From Mesorhizobium sp. C432A (GTDB lineage: Bacteria; Pseudomonadota; Alphaproteobacteria; Rhizobiales; Rhizobiaceae): a stretch of DNA of 64,000 bases. Positions 56,798-64,000 of the stretch are shown piece after piece. The notes beneath the pieces are model-generated. The model was not told the origin of the DNA, did not search any database, and saw only the letters and a program-made list of their open reading frames with translations. The stretch covers positions 3,947,001-4,011,000 of the forward strand of contig NZ_CP100470.1 in assembly GCF_030323145.1 (NCBI RefSeq). Reading direction: 5' to 3'. Within the stretch, counting starts at the first letter, position 1, and every line of letters begins with the position of its first letter. Both the position numbers and the translations under genes were made by a program.

Positions 56798-57628
56798 ATG
56801 CGCGCAACGCGCCTTGCCTTCCACGCCGTTCTCGTTCCGGTGCTGTTCTCGATGGCTCCAGCCTTTGCCGTGCCGGCGCTGCAGGCGCATCGCGCCGTCT
56901 ACGATCTTACCCTCGACAAGGCGTCGGACCGCTCGGGCATCACCGGCATTTCCGGCCGCATGGTCTATGAGTTCAACGGCTCGCCCTGCGAGGGCTATAC
57001 GGCAAAATTCCGTTTCGTCACCCAGATCGCCACCGGCGACAACACCAGGCTGACCGACCAGCAGACGACCACGTTCGAGGACGCTGAAGGCAAGACCTTC
57101 TCGTTCGTGACCAAATCCTTCGTCGACCAGAACCTAGACAAGGAGGTCAAGGGCACCGCCACGAAAGAGACCAAGGGCCTCAAGGTCGACATCGACAAGC
57201 CCGAGAAGAACAGCCTGGAACTCGCCGCTACTCAGTTCCCGACCCAGCATCTGGTCGAACTGATCGGCAAGGCCGAGAAGGGCGAGAATTTCTACGAAAC
57301 CAGCCTGTTCGACGGTTCGGAGGATGCCAACAAGGTGATGACCACCACCGTCATCGTCGGCAAGAAGGCCGAGGGCGACAAGGCCGACCCCGAAGCGCCG
57401 GCGCTGGCCAAGCTTGCAGGCGACAAATACTGGCCGGTCGACATCGCCTATTTCGACGAGACCGACAAATCGGGCGAAGAGGTGCCGGAATACCGCATCA
57501 GCTTCAAGCTGCACGAGAACGGCATCACCCGCGACCTCACAATGGACTATGGCGAGTTCTCGATGACCGGAAAGCTGGTCAACCTGTCGCTGTTCGATCA
57601 GACCAAGCCTTGCCCGGTCTCGAAATAG
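56798..57628 (+). CDS. eipB: Cell-envelope integrity protein EipB (DUF1849)
   Basis: A 276-residue exported protein. A signal peptide ends near residue 24 (FSMAPAFA). The mature domain matches EipB of Brucella: HRAVYDLTLDKASDRSGITG, GRMVYEFNGSPCEGYTAKF, and the C-terminal KPCPVSK; the two cysteines (in SPCEG and KPCPV) form a disulfide in Brucella EipB. It folds as a beta spiral that holds the envelope together under stress. Start ATG 56798 has GGAG seven bases upstream. Confidence 0.9.
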   Translation: MRATRLAFHAVLVPVLFSMAPAFAVPALQAHRAVYDLTLDKASDRSGITGISGRMVYEFNGSPCEGYTAKFRFVTQIATGDNTRLTDQQTTTFEDAEGKTFSFVTKSFVDQNLDKEVKGTATKETKGLKVDIDKPEKNSLELAATQFPTQHLVELIGKAEKGENFYETSLFDGSEDANKVMTTTVIVGKKAEGDKADPEAPALAKLAGDKYWPVDIAYFDETDKSGEEVPEYRISFKLHENGITRDLTMDYGEFSMTGKLVNLSLFDQTKPCPVSK

Positions 57629-57672
57629 CAACAATGCGGCGCTGGCCACGGCAGGCTTGATGGCAGTTCCCG

Positions 57673-57951
57673 ATGGCGGTCTATGTCGATGCGGCGATCT
57701 GGAAATGGGCCGGCCATCGCTGGTGCCACCTGATGGCCGACGATACGGACGAACTGCATCGTTTCGCCGCCGAGCTTGGCGTCAAGCGTTCGTCCTACCA
57801 GGGGCCGCCCAGGACATCGGCGCCGCACTATGACATAACCGGCTTCGAGCGCGACCGGGCGGTGCGGCTCGGCGCCATCGAATGCAGCCGCGAGGAGATC
57901 GTTGCGATCTTCAGGCGCGTACGGGTACCCAACGGAAAGGGCCGATCGTGA
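57673..57951 (+). CDS. DUF4031 protein
   Basis: A 92-residue protein, MAVYVDAAIWKWAGHRWCHLM, with DDTDELHRFAAELGVKRSSYQ and HYDITGFERDRAVRLGAI. This is the DUF4031 pattern, a small domain of unknown function. Its stop overlaps the start of the LysE-like gene by four bases (GTGA), indicating coupled translation. Confidence 0.85.
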   Translation: MAVYVDAAIWKWAGHRWCHLMADDTDELHRFAAELGVKRSSYQGPPRTSAPHYDITGFERDRAVRLGAIECSREEIVAIFRRVRVPNGKGRS

Positions 57952-58558
57952 CCCTAACGGCATTCCTGGCTTATTGCCTTGCCATCACACTTGCCGCCGC
58001 CACGCCGGGACCGGCGATGTTCACGGTGATCACCAACGGCGTGGCACGCGGCTTCCTGCGTGCGTTCGTCGCCGGAATGGGCATTGCCGCCGGCGATGCC
58101 GTGCTGGTCACCCTGGCACTGCTCGGGCTGGTGGCGCTGGCCCAGACCTTCGAATGGGTGTTTCTCCTGTTGAATACGCCGGTGCGGCCTACCTGATTTT
58201 CCTCGGCATCAAGATGTGGCGGGCCGCGGCCGCGCAATCGGCCGCGCAAGGAATCCCCCAAACCGGATTGTCGCGGTCGTTCCTGCTTGGCGCCTCCGTG
58301 GCGCTCGGCAACCCGAAGGCGATCCTGTTCCACGCCTCGATCATGCCGCTGATCCTCAACCTCGACACCATGACGTTTGCCGACGGCCTGCTGGTGGTGG
58401 CAGTCGTCGTCGGCGCCAATATTCTCACCATTGGCATCTACGCCGCGCTGGCGGGCAGGGCATCCGGCTGGCTCAGGACGCCCGAACGCATGCGGCTGAT
58501 TAACCGGTTCGCCGGCAGCGCCATGATCGGCACCGGAGCGCTGATTGCCGCACGCTGA
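57948..58558 (+). pseudogene. LysE-family exporter with frameshift
   Basis: The frame starting GTG 57948 reads a LysE-type protein (LTAFLAYCLAITLAAATPGPAMFTVITNG, GMGIAAGDAVLVTLALLGLVA), then ends at 58196. The C-terminal half continues in another frame from about 58170 (YAGAAYLIFLGIKMWR, GASVALGNPKAILFHAS, IYAALAGRASGWLRTPERM). One missing base near 58165-58175 (TTGAATACGCC where CTGAAATACGCC is expected) would rejoin the halves into a normal 200-residue transporter. This is either a recent inactivation or a sequencing error. Confidence 0.85.
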
Positions 58559-58577
58559 GCGATGAAGCACCTCACCG

Positions 58578-58606
58578 CTTGCGTTTGCAGCGCTTCCCCT
58601 CTATAT
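58578..58606 (+). promoter_or_regulatory. Promoter for rpsB
   Basis: CTTGCG (58578-58583) and CTATAT (58601-58606) have a 17-bp spacer, matching alphaproteobacterial vegetative promoters. Transcription would start about 58613 and give a leader of about 120 nt. Confidence 0.65.
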
Positions 58607-58622
58607 GCGCGCTCATTCCACA

Positions 58623-58721
58623 CACGGACTTTGGTGTCTGCCCGGGAGAAATCCGGCTGAAACCTCCGGTGGCGTTCGAGGACAAAGTCCAAAAATGCCT
58701 GTGTCCGTGGAGGCTAACCGG
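58623..58721 (+). promoter_or_regulatory. Structured 5' leader of rpsB
   Basis: CACGGAC (58623-58629) can pair with GTCCGTG (58703-58709), while overlapping GGACTTTG (58626-58633) can pair with CAAAGTCC (58683-58690), so the two forms exclude each other. CCTCC (58663-58667) also matches GGAGG (58709-58713). Leaders before rpsB are commonly used for feedback control by S2; this arrangement is suited to that. Confidence 0.5.
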
Positions 58722-58735
58722 AAAAGGAACTAAGA

Positions 58736-59524
58736 ATGGCACTGCCTGATTTCAGCATGCGCCAGCTTTTGGAAGCTGGCATTCACTTCGGCCACCAGAC
58801 CCACCGCTGGAACCCGAAGATGGCGCCTTACATCTACGGCGCCCGCAACAACATCCACATCATCGACCTGTCGCAGACGGTGCCTTTGCTGCACCAGGCT
58901 CTGAAGCAGGTTTCCGACACCGTTGCCAAGGGCGGCCGCGTGCTGTTCGTCGGCACCAAGCGCCAAGCGTCCGACATCGTCGCCGACGCCGCACAGCGTT
59001 CGGCCCAATACTATGTCAACTCGCGTTGGCTCGGCGGCATGCTGACCAACTGGAAGACGATCTCGAATTCGATCCAGCGCCTGCGCAAGCTCGACGAGAT
59101 GCTGGCCGGCGAAGCCCAGGGCCTGACCAAGAAGGAACGCCTGAACCTCGACCGCGAGCGCGAGAAGCTCGACAAGGCGCTCGGCGGTATCAAGGACATG
59201 GGCTCGACGCCCGACCTGATGTTCGTCATCGACACCAACAAGGAAGCGATCGCCATTCTCGAGGCCAAGCGCCTCGGCATTCCGGTCGTTGCCATCATCG
59301 ATTCGAACTGCGATCCGGACAAGATCGACTTCCCGATCCCCGGTAATGACGACGCGGCGCGCGCCATCCAGCTCTATTGCGACCTGATCGCCAAGGCTGC
59401 CATCGACGGCATCGCCCGCCAGCAGGGCGCGCTCGGCGTCGACATCGGCGCCTCGGTCGAAGCTCCGGTCGAACCGGCGCTTGATCCGGCTCCGGCCCCG
59501 GCTGCGGACGCTCCGGAAGCTTGA
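58736..59524 (+). CDS. rpsB: 30S ribosomal protein S2
   Basis: S2 (262 residues) has the complete family signature: [75 protein letters not shown], and [29 protein letters not shown]. The C-terminal Ala/Pro-rich tail ([19 protein letters not shown]) is typical of rhizobial S2. GGAACTAAG precedes ATG 58736. It heads the rpsB-tsf pair. Confidence 0.99.
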   Translation: MALPDFSMRQLLEAGIHFGHQTHRWNPKMAPYIYGARNNIHIIDLSQTVPLLHQALKQVSDTVAKGGRVLFVGTKRQASDIVADAAQRSAQYYVNSRWLGGMLTNWKTISNSIQRLRKLDEMLAGEAQGLTKKERLNLDREREKLDKALGGIKDMGSTPDLMFVIDTNKEAIAILEAKRLGIPVVAIIDSNCDPDKIDFPIPGNDDAARAIQLYCDLIAKAAIDGIARQQGALGVDIGASVEAPVEPALDPAPAPAADAPEA

Positions 59525-59529
59525 CAATC

Positions 59530-59606
59530 GAAGGCCGGTTGCGGCCTTCATCATTCTCATATTTGGCACGCTAGACGGACGCATCACCGAGTACCGGTGG
59601 TGCGTC
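59530..59606 (+). terminator. Two hairpins between rpsB and tsf
   Basis: GAAGGCC (59530-59536) pairs with GGCCTTC (59543-59549), but no T tract follows, so termination would be partial. A second, longer hairpin pairs GACGCATCACCG (59578-59589) with CGGTGGTGCGTC (59595-59606), one wobble pair, loop AGTAC, ending 26 bp before the tsf start. Such structures set the ratio of S2 to EF-Ts. Confidence 0.45.
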
Positions 59607-59632
59607 GGTGCATTTAAAACAAAGAGGCGACA

Positions 59633-60553
59633 ATGAGCATTTCGGCTGCACAGGTCAAAGAACTCCGCGACTTGACCGGCGCGGGCATGATGGACTGCAA
59701 GGCGGCGTTGACCGAGACCAACGGCAACATCGAAGAGGCCGTCGACTGGCTGCGCAAGAAGGGCATTTCCAAGGCCGACAAGAAGGCTGGCCGTACTGCC
59801 GCCGAAGGCCTGATCGGCGTCGACTCCGGCGTCCGCGAGGCCGCCATCGTCGAGGTTAACTCCGAGACCGATTTCGTGGCCCGCAACGAGCAGTTCCAGG
59901 AGATCGTTCGCAATGTCGCCAAGGTCGCGCTTGCTTATGGCACGACGGAGGCTGTCTCTGCCGCAAAGTATCCGGGTTCGGACAAGTCGGTCACTGACAC
60001 CATCAAGGACGCCGTTGGCACCATTGGCGAGAACATGAGCTTCCGCCGTTCGGCCAAGCTCACCGTCCCGCACGGTGCTGTCGCAACCTACGTCCACAAT
60101 GCGGTTGCCGATGGTCTTGGCAAGCTCGGCGTTCTGGTCGCGATCGAGACGACGGGCAATGAGCATGCCGCCAACGCCTTTGGCCGCCATGTCGCCATGC
60201 ATGTCGCCGCCACCAACCCGCTGGCGTTGACCGCCGAGCAGATCGATCCGGCAGCGGTCGAGCGCGAGAAGGCGATCTTCGCCGACCAGGCGCGCCAGTC
60301 CGGCAAGCCGGAAGCGATCATCGAAAAGATGGTCGAAGGCCGCCTGCGCAAGTTCTACGAGGAAGTCGTGCTCCTCAAGCAGGCCTTCGTGCTCAATCCC
60401 GACATCACTGTCGAGCAGGCGCTGAAGGATGCCGAGAAGGACATCGGCGCTCCGGCCAAGATCTCCGCCTATCTGCGCTTTGCGCTGGGCGAAGGCATCG
60501 AAAAGGAAGAGACCGATTTCGCGGCGGAAGTCGCGGCGGCGGTGAAGAAGTAG
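59633..60553 (+). CDS. tsf: Elongation factor Ts
   Basis: EF-Ts (306 residues) exchanges GDP on EF-Tu. The N-terminal domain has [19 protein letters not shown], with [24 protein letters not shown], then [15 protein letters not shown], and the C-terminal [22 protein letters not shown] region. AAAGAGGCGAC precedes ATG 59633. It is normally followed by pyrH and frr; here three accessory genes come first. Confidence 0.99.
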   Translation: MSISAAQVKELRDLTGAGMMDCKAALTETNGNIEEAVDWLRKKGISKADKKAGRTAAEGLIGVDSGVREAAIVEVNSETDFVARNEQFQEIVRNVAKVALAYGTTEAVSAAKYPGSDKSVTDTIKDAVGTIGENMSFRRSAKLTVPHGAVATYVHNAVADGLGKLGVLVAIETTGNEHAANAFGRHVAMHVAATNPLALTAEQIDPAAVEREKAIFADQARQSGKPEAIIEKMVEGRLRKFYEEVVLLKQAFVLNPDITVEQALKDAEKDIGAPAKISAYLRFALGEGIEKEETDFAAEVAAAVKK

Positions 60554-60555
60554 TT

Positions 60556-60580
60556 TTAAAAATAGCCCCGAAAAGGGCTT
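60556..60580 (-). terminator. Terminator for the LysR gene (and partly tsf)
   Basis: Read on the minus strand, GCCC-TTTTCG-GGGC is followed by ATTTTTAAAAC, a stem (60564-60568 with 60575-60579) and a T run. On the plus strand the T run is weak, so tsf may read through. Confidence 0.55.
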
Positions 60581-60586
60581 CTCAGC

Positions 60587-61513
60587 TCAGGCAACTCGGC
60601 CGGGTGTCCGCAAGGATGCTCGGCCGATTTCTTGTGCGGTGTCGATGAAGGCCCTGAGCTTTGGCGCCATCGACGCCCTGCGCGGGAAGTAGAGGAAGAG
60701 GCCGGGCTCCTCGATCGCCGTTTGCGGCAGGATCTGAACGAGGCGGCCGGCGGCCAATTCCGCGCGCACCAGCGGCTCGAACACATAGATCAGCCCGACG
60801 CCGGCAAGCGCAAGGTCGATCGCGGCCAGCGAATCGGTAACGATGACCGTACCCTTCGTCTCGGCCACGACATCCTTGCCGTCCTCGGTCAGGTCCCAGC
60901 GATAGAGTGCGCCGGAGCGCACAAGCCGGTAGCCGACGCAATTGTGGTCCGAAAGATCCGTCACACCGCGCGGACGGCCATGCCGGCCGACATAGGCGGG
61001 GGAGGCGACGATCACGGCGTTGAATGGCGGCGTCAGCCGGACCGTGACCATGTCCTGTGCGATCATCTCGCCCAGCCGGATGCCGGCATCAAAACCCTCG
61101 CCGACAATGTCCACCAGCCCCTGGTCGATGAGCAATTCGATGGTCACATCAGGATAGCGTTCAGCCATCGCGGCGACCACGGGAGTGACGGCAAGTGGAA
61201 CGGCGATGTTGGGAACGTTCAACCTGAGCAAGCCGGAGGGCCGGCCCTTGATGGCTCGGATGCGGTCCATCCGGTCGGCGATATCCTGGAGAGCAGGGGC
61301 TGCCGTCTCCACCAGCGCCTTGCCGGCTTCCGTCAGCGAGACGCTGCGCGTGGTGCGCGCAAACAGCGGCTGGCCGATCCGCTCCTCCACGAGGCGCACC
61401 GCATGGCTGACGGCGGATGGGGACATGCCCAGTTCGGCCGCGGCAAGCGCAAAGCCGCCGCGTCGGGCAACGGCGACGATGACAGGCAAATGACTGAGCA
61501 GATCCCGGTCCAT
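60587..61513 (-). CDS. LysR-family transcriptional regulator
   Basis: A 308-residue LysR protein. Residues 4-63 are the helix-turn-helix (AVARRGGFALAAAELGMSPSAVSHAVRLVEERIGQ), and the rest is the periplasmic-binding-like effector domain (RLNVPNIAVPLAVTPVVAAM; VVAETKGTVIVTDSLAAIDLAL). This subgroup (AaeR/CrgA-like) often controls a divergent oxidoreductase gene. It is transcribed away from the SnoaL-like and aldo/keto reductase genes, which it probably controls from the shared 98-bp gap. ATG 61513 is used. Confidence 0.92.
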   Translation of the reverse strand: MDRDLLSHLPVIVAVARRGGFALAAAELGMSPSAVSHAVRLVEERIGQPLFARTTRSVSLTEAGKALVETAAPALQDIADRMDRIRAIKGRPSGLLRLNVPNIAVPLAVTPVVAAMAERYPDVTIELLIDQGLVDIVGEGFDAGIRLGEMIAQDMVTVRLTPPFNAVIVASPAYVGRHGRPRGVTDLSDHNCVGYRLVRSGALYRWDLTEDGKDVVAETKGTVIVTDSLAAIDLALAGVGLIYVFEPLVRAELAAGRLVQILPQTAIEEPGLFLYFPRRASMAPKLRAFIDTAQEIGRASLRTPGRVA

Positions 61514-61611
61514 TCATGCATGATATCGCATAGTCCTTGCAAACACTCAATCTTCTCGATGCCGACAGGCTGACCCATATTGCCATCACCGATGCACAAA
61601 GGAGAAGAGAG

Positions 61612-62139
61612 ATGGATGCCTTGAAACACGCTACCTTCGCCGCAGGCCTTGCCCTAGCGCCGGTCGATGCCGGCGGCGCCGAGCCGTCCGGTTGGCGCGC
61701 GCTCGCCGACGAACGCGCCGTCATCCGCATCGCCGATGCCATCGACCGTGCCGTCGATGCGCAGGACTGGAAGCTTGCCCGCTCCTATTTCGCCGACCGT
61801 GTCACCGTCGACTTCAGCAGCCTGTCAGGATAGCCTGCCGCCACCATCCCCTCCGACAATCTGATCGGTACCTGGGCCGGCAACCTCAGGGGCAGCAAGA
61901 CCAGCCTGCATCTGCGCACCAATCACCAGGTGATCTTTGAGGCGGACGCGGCGACCGTCTCTTCGAACGGCTATGCCTGGAACCGGATGGAAGGCAATGG
62001 CGACCCGCTGTGGGAAGTCTGGGGCACCTACGAGCACCATCTGGTTCGCTCCGGGACCGGCTGGAAAGTCGACGGCTTCGGTTTCCGCGCCACGCATGAG
62101 CGCGGCAATCCCTGGGTCAAGATGACGCCTGGCCAGTGA
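61612..62139 (+). pseudogene. SnoaL/NTF2-like protein with internal amber codon
   Basis: A 175-codon frame (AAAGGAGAAGAGAG before ATG 61612) encodes a SnoaL-like NTF2-fold protein (IADAIDRAVDAQDWKLARSYF, TVDFSSLSG, LHLRTNHQVIFEADAATVSS, VWGTYEHHLVRSGTGWKVDGF). An in-frame TAG at 61831-61833 interrupts it, where CAG (Gln) would fit the sequence on both sides (SLSG-stop-PAATIPSDN). No other stop is present. A point mutation, a sequencing error or amber read-through are the possibilities. A short leader peptide may be present at its N-terminus. Confidence 0.8.
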
Positions 62140-62173
62140 GCCGGCGTCAAGAAATCAGGATAGGAAAAACACC

Positions 62174-63283
62174 ATGACCATGAGCTATTACACACTGGGC
62201 AACAGCGGCCTGCGCGTCAGCCGGCTGGCACTGGGCACCATGACCTTTGGCACCGAATGGGGCTGGGGCGCGGACAGGGAAACCGCGCGCGCCATGGCCG
62301 ACGCCTATGTCGAGGCCGGCGGCAATTTCTTCGACACCGCCGACCTCTACACCGGCGGCACAGCCGAAACCTGGCTCGGCGAATTCATCGCCGAGCGAGG
62401 CTTGCGCGACAGAGCGGTGATCGCCACGAAATTCACCTTCAACGCGGAGCCCGGCAATCCGAACGCCGGTGGCAATGGCCGCAAGAACATCTTGCGCGCC
62501 GTGGACGCCTCGCTGAAGCGGTTGGGCACTGACTATATCGACCTCTACCTCCTCCATGTCTGGGACGGGCTGACGCCGGCCGAGGAGGTCATGCGCACGA
62601 TGGATGATCTCGTGCGTGCGGGCAAAATTCGCCATGTCGGCCTGTCCGATGTGCCGGCCTGGTATGCTGCCCGCGCGCAGACGATCGCCGAGTGGCGCGG
62701 CTACGAGCCGGTGTCGGCCTTGCAGCTTGAATATTCGCTGGCGGAGCGTTCGACCGAAAATGAGTTCGTGCCCTTCGGCACCCGCCATGGCGCAGGAATC
62801 ATGGTGTGGAGCCCGCTGGCCAGCGGGCTGCTCAGCGGCAAGTACCGGCCGACGCAGGAAGGCCATGCCGGCCGGCTCGACGGCTTTCGCAACACCACTC
62901 ATCCAGGGTTCCAGAAGTTCACCGAGCGCAACTGGGCGATCGTGGCGGAGCTCGAAAAAGTTGCGGCCGAACTCGGACGCAGCATGGCGCAGGTCGCGCT
63001 CAACTGGGTGGCAACGCAACCGGGCATCGCCACCGTGATTCTTGGCGCCACCAAGCTGGCGCAGTTGCAGGACAATCTAGCGGCGTTGGATTTCACTTTA
63101 CCCGCCGAGCTTCGCGCGCGGCTGGATACGGTCAGCAGGACACCGCCGCCATTCCCGTACGCCTATTTCGGTTCCGACATACAAGCCCGGGTTACCGGCG
63201 GCGCCGTGACCGGCGACAAGCCGTTGGGTTATGCGCCGCCGCTGCTGGTCGAGGGCGACGCCGTCAGCATCACCAGCAACTGA
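62174..63283 (+). CDS. Aldo/keto reductase
   Basis: A 369-residue NADPH-dependent oxidoreductase of the aldo/keto reductase family. The catalytic tetrad is visible as Asp and Tyr in FFDTADLYTGG, Lys in VIATKFTF, and His in DLYLLHVWDG. GLSDVPAWYAARAQT and WSPLASGLLSGKY are family features, and GATKLAQLQDNLAAL close to the C-terminus binds NADP. The ATG at 62174 lies shortly after AGGATAGG. It follows the SnoaL-like gene and probably shares its promoter and LysR regulator. Confidence 0.94.
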   Translation: MTMSYYTLGNSGLRVSRLALGTMTFGTEWGWGADRETARAMADAYVEAGGNFFDTADLYTGGTAETWLGEFIAERGLRDRAVIATKFTFNAEPGNPNAGGNGRKNILRAVDASLKRLGTDYIDLYLLHVWDGLTPAEEVMRTMDDLVRAGKIRHVGLSDVPAWYAARAQTIAEWRGYEPVSALQLEYSLAERSTENEFVPFGTRHGAGIMVWSPLASGLLSGKYRPTQEGHAGRLDGFRNTTHPGFQKFTERNWAIVAELEKVAAELGRSMAQVALNWVATQPGIATVILGATKLAQLQDNLAALDFTLPAELRARLDTVSRTPPPFPYAYFGSDIQARVTGGAVTGDKPLGYAPPLLVEGDAVSITSN

Positions 63284-63433
63284 CGGGCCGCGACGGGAAG
63301 GCGGAATTGGGCGAGGGGCGCCGCGTGACATCGCGGCGCCCTTCGTGTATCGGAACTCGGCATCGCGCCAGCGGCGGCGCCCGCGCGAGGGCGGCCTGCC
63401 CAGGCTGCCACACGCAACAATGACGAGGTCCAG

Positions 63434-64000
63434 ATGACGGCAAAGCCCCTCTATCGACGTGTCCTGCTGAAAGCGTCGGGCGAAGCGTTGATGGGCGAGC
63501 AGCATTTCGGCATCGATGTCTCGGTGGTCGACCGAATCGCCGCCGACATCGCCGAAGCCCGCGCACTTGGCATCGAGGTCGGCGTCGTCATTGGCGGCGG
63601 CAATATCTTTCGCGGCGTGGCGGTGGCATCCAAGGGCGGCGACCGCGTTACCGGCGACCACATGGGCATGCTGGCCACCGTCATCAACTCGCTGGCGCTG
63701 CGCACCTCGCTGAACAAGATCGGCGTCGACGCCGTCGTGCTGTCGGCCATAGCCATGCCCGAACTTTGCGAGAGTTTTTCCCAGCGCCAGGCCACCGCCT
63801 ATATGAACCAGGGCAAGGTCGTCATTTTCGCCGGCGGCACCGGCAATCCGTTCTTCACCACCGATTCGGCCGCGGCCTTGCGCGCCGCCGAGATCGGCGC
63901 CGACGCGCTGTTCAAGGGCACCCAGGTCGACGGCGTCTATTCGGCCGATCCCAAGAAGGATCCGAATGCGACCCGCTTCGAGCGCATCAGCCATGCCGAA
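63434..64000 (+). CDS. pyrH: UMP kinase (N-terminal part, runs off the window)
   Basis: The first 189 codons are in view, without a stop. The N-terminus YRRVLLKASGEALMGEQHFGID, then GVVIGGGNIFRG (the UMP-binding loop), DHMGMLATVINSLALR, VVIFAGGTGNPFFTTDSAAALRAAEIGADALFKGTQVDGVYS and DPKKDPNATRFERISH are all typical of the hexameric bacterial UMP kinase of the amino-acid-kinase fold. It makes UDP from UMP. Normally it follows tsf directly in Rhizobiales; here the LysR, SnoaL-like and reductase genes lie between. Confidence 0.97.
   Translation, partial: MTAKPLYRRVLLKASGEALMGEQHFGIDVSVVDRIAADIAEARALGIEVGVVIGGGNIFRGVAVASKGGDRVTGDHMGMLATVINSLALRTSLNKIGVDAVVLSAIAMPELCESFSQRQATAYMNQGKVVIFAGGTGNPFFTTDSAAALRAAEIGADALFKGTQVDGVYSADPKKDPNATRFERISHAE

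Overview
The window is a stretch of ordinary chromosome from an alphaproteobacterium of the order Rhizobiales, most likely Mesorhizobium or a close relative. The evidence is the high GC content, a glpSTPQUV-type glycerol ABC importer of the kind described in Rhizobium leguminosarum, family markers such as BA14K, EipB, DUF1489 and PHA phasin, and three kinds of palindromic intergenic repeat that look rhizobial. I saw no transposase, integrase, phage gene, CRISPR array, or nod, nif or fix gene.

Layout. 1-3108: end of a cyclophilin gene, a small DMT-type transporter, then queA, a small linker gene and tgt (queuosine tRNA modification). 3115-4647: two exported proteins and a stand-alone RAM-domain protein. 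4649-4832: a repeat followed by strong hairpins. 4915-9078: a four-gene cluster of circularly permuted ATP-grasp, alpha-E protein, transglutaminase-like peptidase and Anbu proteasome-like peptidase. An 8-copy 7-bp tandem repeat separates the first two genes. 9168-11044: PLP decarboxylase and an unknown protein. 11160-21311: a complete glycerol regulon (glpR, glpD, two ATPases, two permeases, a DUF2160 protein, binding protein, glpK).

21334-22790: DUF6882 protein, BA14K protein and tRNA-Lys(UUU). 22838-28667 (minus strand): a sugar-type ABC importer with a GntR/FCD regulator and a DapA-family aldolase or lyase. 28907-30049: a histidine-rich polytopic membrane protein of unknown function. 30285-34319 (minus): pyrB, a dihydroorotase homologue lacking its metal ligands, plsY and dprA. 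34517-43404: AidB-type acyl-CoA dehydrogenase with a possible RNA switch in its leader, small membrane proteins, ruvX, an UPF0173 hydrolase, gatC-GNAT-gatA and a YdcF protein. 43677-52338: sdaA, a VWA protein plus J-domain membrane protein, a SPOR-domain D,D-carboxypeptidase, phasin, and clpS-clpA.

52441-58558: PAP2 phosphatase, HIT protein, DUF482 acetyltransferase, GDPD, RidA, EipB, DUF4031 and a frameshifted LysE exporter. 58736-64000: rpsB and tsf with structured leaders, then an accessory LysR / SnoaL-like (nonsense-mutated) / aldo-keto reductase block inserted before pyrH, which runs off the window.

The best candidates for under-described biology are the Anbu cluster with its heptamer array, the asymmetric ATPase pair of the glycerol importer, the possible RNA switch before the acyl-CoA dehydrogenase, and the histidine-rich membrane protein.
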